Of a DNA stretch of 64,000 nucleotides, positions 60,820-64,000 are shown in pieces. Every line of letters begins with the position of its first letter. Within the stretch, counting starts at the first letter, position 1. The stretch covers positions 30,440,001 to 30,504,000 of the forward strand of contig OX485806.1 of assembly GCA_950295325.1 (NCBI GenBank). Reading direction: 5' to 3'. Source of the DNA: Polytrichum commune. Taxonomy: Eukaryota; Streptophyta; Polytrichopsida; Polytrichales; Polytrichaceae. The position numbers and the translations under genes were made by a program. The notes below the pieces were generated by a model. The model had not been told where the DNA came from and did no database searches. It was given only the letters and a program-made list of their open reading frames with translations.

Positions 60820-61466
60820 GTATGAATGCAATTTACTAGCTACGACACGTGAATTCAAGTTGATGCCAAATTATGTTAAGGATTTAGGGTTTTCATGTAG
60901 ATTCAATTTAGATGTAGGGTCAAGTATTTGTGGCGTGTACATTCTTTTGTGCACTGTGATCCAATTTTTGTGCAATTATTGAACATATTCAGCGACGAAT
61001 ATATCCTCACTTAGCCCTATGAGCTATATGCGAGTACTAATTGACTCGACTACTGTTGATTCTAGACTGATAATGAGTCACCCAAAAATGACTGCAGCCA
61101 CGTCAGCATAGCGAACTGCCCGTGAAACTTTTCTGAGATGACCTAATTGTCCATGTGAAACCATAAAGTCATTCTGTAGTCAGGTGACAGTGGAATACAC
61201 GCGCCTTGTAACTCACTGTAGTGGACTTATATGACTGCGCGACGTACGTGAGACATCCATCCTCTCCATCCAGCCTCATCCCAGTTCTATCAATGAAAAA
61301 TTGCGGATGAACGTGGCACGTCGCATCAGGTTCATCAATAGTCATACTCCATGACTATGTTGTGACTGGAAGACCATGGATAGATCTTGAGTCGTGCCAA
61401 ACGGGAATGTGGAGTCATTCAGAAGTAACTTCGGACATGAAGTCATTTCTTGCAGTCACATTTACC

Positions 61467-61483
61467 CCCGATTTTTTGTAGTG
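61467..61483 (-). repeat. CACTA right terminal inverted repeat
   Basis: The plus strand ends CCCGATTTTTTGTAGTG, the exact reverse complement of the left end. AGTCAT words are dense in 61020-61460. Confidence 0.9.
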
Positions 61484-61610
61484 TACGCCTGCCAGGTTCT
61501 CAACCTGTATGCCTTCCTCTACCCCCAAGGCTTCCTCCACACTGACAACATCATCAATGTCTTCCTCCTCCACGTCATCAACATCAATGTAGACCATTGT
61601 GTAATATAGG
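61484..61610 (-). repeat. Right part of the split target copy (acidic coding remnant)
   Basis: Starting at the duplicated TAC, the sequence repeats 51383-51500 (GCCTGCCAGGTTCTCAACC onward). The minus strand reads VDDVEEEDIDDVVSVEEALG, with a possible ATG at about 61597. Confidence 0.75.
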
Positions 61611-61629
61611 TGTGCACCTCATATCATTT

Positions 61630-61772
61630 TTGATAATTGGAATATTGAAACCACACCACACTTTATAAATCCAAATACCAATCAATCAAACCCAAAATCA
61701 CTCAACCATGAGGTCGTCACTACTAGATTCCCTACTTCCAAAGATACTACCCTCATGGCCGCCCTCATTTTG
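61630..61772 (-). pseudogene. Duplicated 3' end of gene E
   Basis: This segment matches 62080-62233. On the minus strand it encodes the last residues of gene E (GSIFGSRESSSDDLMVE, Ile changed to Met) plus about 100 bp of 3' flank. It breaks off at CCCTCAT, where interspersed repeat copy 3 begins. Confidence 0.75.
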
Positions 61773-61774
61773 TT

Positions 61775-61955
61775 AATTGTTAACAAAATGGTGTTCCCTT
61801 ATTTGTAAAGTTGAATCTATAAATGTTAACGACTGAAGTACATTCATAATTCACACATGATTTGTAAACTTGATATTGAATAAAGTTTTGATTGGGTTTG
61901 CAATTTTGTGTATGGTATTCTCTCAGAATTACTCTTCACAATTGCTTATAGTTAG
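61775..61955. repeat. Interspersed AT-rich repeat, copy 3
   Basis: Contains AATTGTTAACAAAATGG, ATAAATGTTAACGACTGAA and TTGATATTGAATAAAGTTTTG, shared with copies 1 (3655-3955) and 2 (31985-32135). No gene lies between here and the gene E stop codon. Confidence 0.7.
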
Positions 61956-62163
61956 GACATGTTAAGATTTGTATATTGCTCAACATTTATAGATGGTGAA
62001 CATTTGAGGGTGAACATTATAGATGGTGATCAAAAATGAAGAATGCAATGCGGGAACAACGAAAAGATGCATTCAATGACATAATTGGAATATTGAAATC
62101 CACACCACACTTTATAAATCCATATACCGATAAATCAAACCAACAAATCAATCAAACCCAAAA

Positions 62164-64000
62164 TCACTCAACAATGAGGTCGTCACTACTAGATTCCCTA
62201 CTTCCAAAGATACTACCCTCATGGCCGCCCTCATCTGAAGTGGAATCTAAGCTATGGCACTCATTATCCACCTCCGCGGAAAGGTCGAAGAAGTCTAAGG
62301 CACGGGGGTCATAACCCGGAGACGGAGTACTAGCTTCGGTAGGAGAAGGTTGTGCCGCTAGTACCATTGCCATATCATGGGCATAGATAGGCAATGTGAA
62401 ACCCATGGTGGGAGTACCCAACACATCCGCACCAACGCCAAGTCTAAAAAAAAACACGAAAATTGTAAGAAAGAGGATGGAAAGTGTAAAAGCCGAATGG
62501 ACAAGGAAAATAAGCGAAGAAGGTCATCATACTCACTTACTGCGAGAGCTCTGGCCTCGATCGCTTCAAGGCCGGCTGCCTCTTCTGCGTGCCTTGTGTA
62601 GCCTGCGTGGGAGCAACAACAATGGATGGAGCCTTCACTGCAGGCTGAACACTCTTGAGTGGCTTAAGGACACGGTTGAAGGTGTCCTCGTCCTCCTCAA
62701 GAGCAACGACATGGCGCCCAAGCTGCCTGCATGCATGGATACAAGTCCCTGTTGCGGAGTAAGCCACATTTCAGTCAGCCCCCTTACTCAATTACCCACA
62801 AAATCAACATTTCATACCTCATTCAAGGCCTAACTAAGGCCACATTTCAGACAGCCCCCTTACTCAGTTAGCCACAAAATCAACACTTTGAGCCTAATTC
62901 AAGACCTAATTAAGCCACATGCAAGTCAGCCCCCTTACTCAGTTACCCACAAAATCAACCCATCAGACCTCATTCAAGGCCTAACTAAGGCCACATTTCA
63001 GACAGCCCCCTTACTCAGTTAGCCACAAAATCAACACTTTGAGCCTAATTCAAGACCTAACTAAGCCACATGCAAGTCAGCCCCCTTACTCAGTTACCCA
63101 CAAAATCAACCCATCAGACCTCATTCAAGGCCTAACTAAGGCCACATTTCAGACAGCCCCCTTACTCAGTTACCCACAAAATCAACAATTTGAGCCTCAT
63201 TAAAGACCTAACTAAGCCATATTCCAGTCAGCCCCTTACTCTGTTAGCCACAAAATCAACATTTTGAACCTAATTGAAGGCCTAACTAAGGCCACATTTC
63301 AGTCAGCCCCTAACACAGATAGCCACAAAATCAACACTGTGAGCCTAATTCAAGAACCAAGTAAGGCCACATTTCAGTCAGCCCCTTACTTAGTTAGCCA
63401 CAAAATCAACAATTTGAGCCTCATTAAAGACCTAACTAAGCCACATCAGAGTCAGCCCCTTACTCAGTGAGCCACAAATTCAACATTTCAGACCTCTAAC
63501 ATCTAAGGCCAGATTTAAGTCAACCAACTAGTTCATATAGCCAAATTTCTAAGTTTTTAGAGGTTCTCAACTAGGAATTAGGACATACCAACGCCCGCAT
63601 TAACGTCCACCACAACCTGTCCAATGTCCGTAGTGGCCATTATCAAGGAGGACATGAAAGCAATATCTTTCTCACGGGGACCACGCCAAGCTTTGGAGCC
63701 GTCCATGAGAGGAGTTGCGGTATAATTCATGATCGCATCATCCATGTCGAGCTCAATGCCAAGAGCCTTGAGCTCATTGGCATCGCGAAGCCGAAATGAC
63801 GAGTGCCGCGGCCGCTTATCAAGGTCGGATCCAATTGTTTTGGTGGCACGAACAAGTAGTACAACCTGGAAGAGGTTGGTGGTCTTGTCCTTATGCTTGG
63901 CTGAAGATAGGCGAAGACGGTTGACTCCCAGCCACTCCTTGAAGATCGTGAACCCAAAAGCAGCAAAGTGGTCTTCAATGCTCTCCCTAAAGTCACCATT
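62164..64000 (-). CDS. Gene E: DNA methyltransferase-like protein, 3' part
   Basis: Three exons are visible: 64000-63589 (open at the window edge), 62748-62541 and 62443-62164, with consistent phases and GT-AG introns. Across the first splice the protein reads QVVVDVNAGVG then TCIHACRQLGRHVVALEEDE. This resembles SAM-binding motif I (DxFxGxG type) followed by the acidic motif II of N4/N6-type DNA methyltransferases, near the C-terminus as in the beta-class order. The catalytic DPPY-type motif would lie further upstream, outside the window. The remaining tail is Lys/Arg-rich, then Ser/Asp/Glu-rich. The first intron (62749-63588) is filled with a 75/76-bp repeat array. The methyltransferase call is inference from short motifs. 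Confidence 0.55.
62765..63500. repeat. Dimeric 151-bp satellite-like array in a gene E intron
   Basis: Monomers of 75 and 76 bp alternate, sharing CAGxCAGCCCCxTTACTCAGTTA and CCACAAAATCAAC blocks. Landmark GGCCTAACTAAGGCCACATT occurs at 62827, 62978 and 63129, an exact 151-bp period, after which units become less regular. About ten monomers are present. The array lies wholly between the exon at 62748 and the exon at 63589. Confidence 0.85.

Larger units (their letters stand above)
51582..61483 (+). mobile_element. CACTA (En/Spm-type) DNA transposon, 9902 bp, structurally complete
   Basis: Ends are CACTACAAAAAATCGGG on both sides, 17 bp perfect in inverted orientation, with further matching TGACTGCAA and AAATGACT words. 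The target duplication is TAC (51579-51581 and 61484-61486). The neighbouring 199-bp copy contains the same site without an insertion (51380-51382). Two divergent genes inside, TnpA-like and TnpD-like, splice to open frames. Subterminal DNA is full of AATGACT/AGTCATT words, as expected for binding sites of a TnpA-type protein. Nothing visible disables it. Confidence 0.93.

Noticed and set aside
62164-62457. Stand-alone acidic small protein
   Set aside because: Splice signals and phases tie it to upstream methyltransferase-like exons as the last exon of gene E.

Overview
The window reads as transposon-rich nuclear DNA of a land plant. Supporting signs are Arabidopsis-type TTTAGGG telomeric motifs inside the sequence (5609-5630, 37678-37696, 38436-38456), plant-type Ty3/Gypsy elements, a BED/DUF659 hAT gene, a CACTA element, and short GT-AG introns. 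Several gene families (a kinase-like gene, a DUF7869-like gene, a ParB-like gene, a DNA-methyltransferase-like gene) suggest a non-seed plant (fern, lycophyte or bryophyte). That last point is inference from memory of family distributions, not something the sequence proves.

Left part, 0-15 kb: three protein genes each have a dense GC-rich array with a GCGGACGG core immediately upstream of a TATA box. They are a kinase-like gene (1350-3266), a coiled-coil/RING-like gene (8167-10470) and a minus-strand hAT transposase (14367-11170). Each has a long open frame broken by only one or two in-frame stop codons. A small charged ORF (6176-6736) and several short tandem or inverted repeats lie between them.

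Middle, 15-31 kb: a Ty3/Gypsy element (E1) has a near-complete gag-pol with three stops. A second Gypsy element (E2, 21643-30929) is inserted near the end of its integrase gene; E1 coding resumes immediately after E2. The E2 LTRs are each 1268 bp and look identical, yet its own genes are broken.

32-51 kb: two further genes carry arrays of a 22-bp palindrome with arms GTTTGGGTCG and CGACCCAAAC. Gene C (35794-32727, minus, DUF7869-like) has 16 copies in its leader. Gene D (41582-50570, plus, ParB-like motif) has six in its leader intron and three in a coding intron. Gene D is interrupted by a 7.06-kb minus-strand Gypsy element (E3, 42460-49520) with a perfect 5-bp target duplication; outside the insertion its frame is intact.

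51-61.5 kb: a 9902-bp CACTA element (51582-61483) has a perfect TAC target duplication and an unoccupied copy of the target 200 bp away. Two divergent genes, TnpA-like and TnpD-like, both splice to full-length open frames in my reading, so it may be autonomous. The right end (62164-64000, minus) is the 3' part of a gene with DNA-methyltransferase motifs and a satellite-like array in an intron.

No rRNA, tRNA or CRISPR locus was recognised. Coordinates of introns and element ends come from reading the bases by eye.
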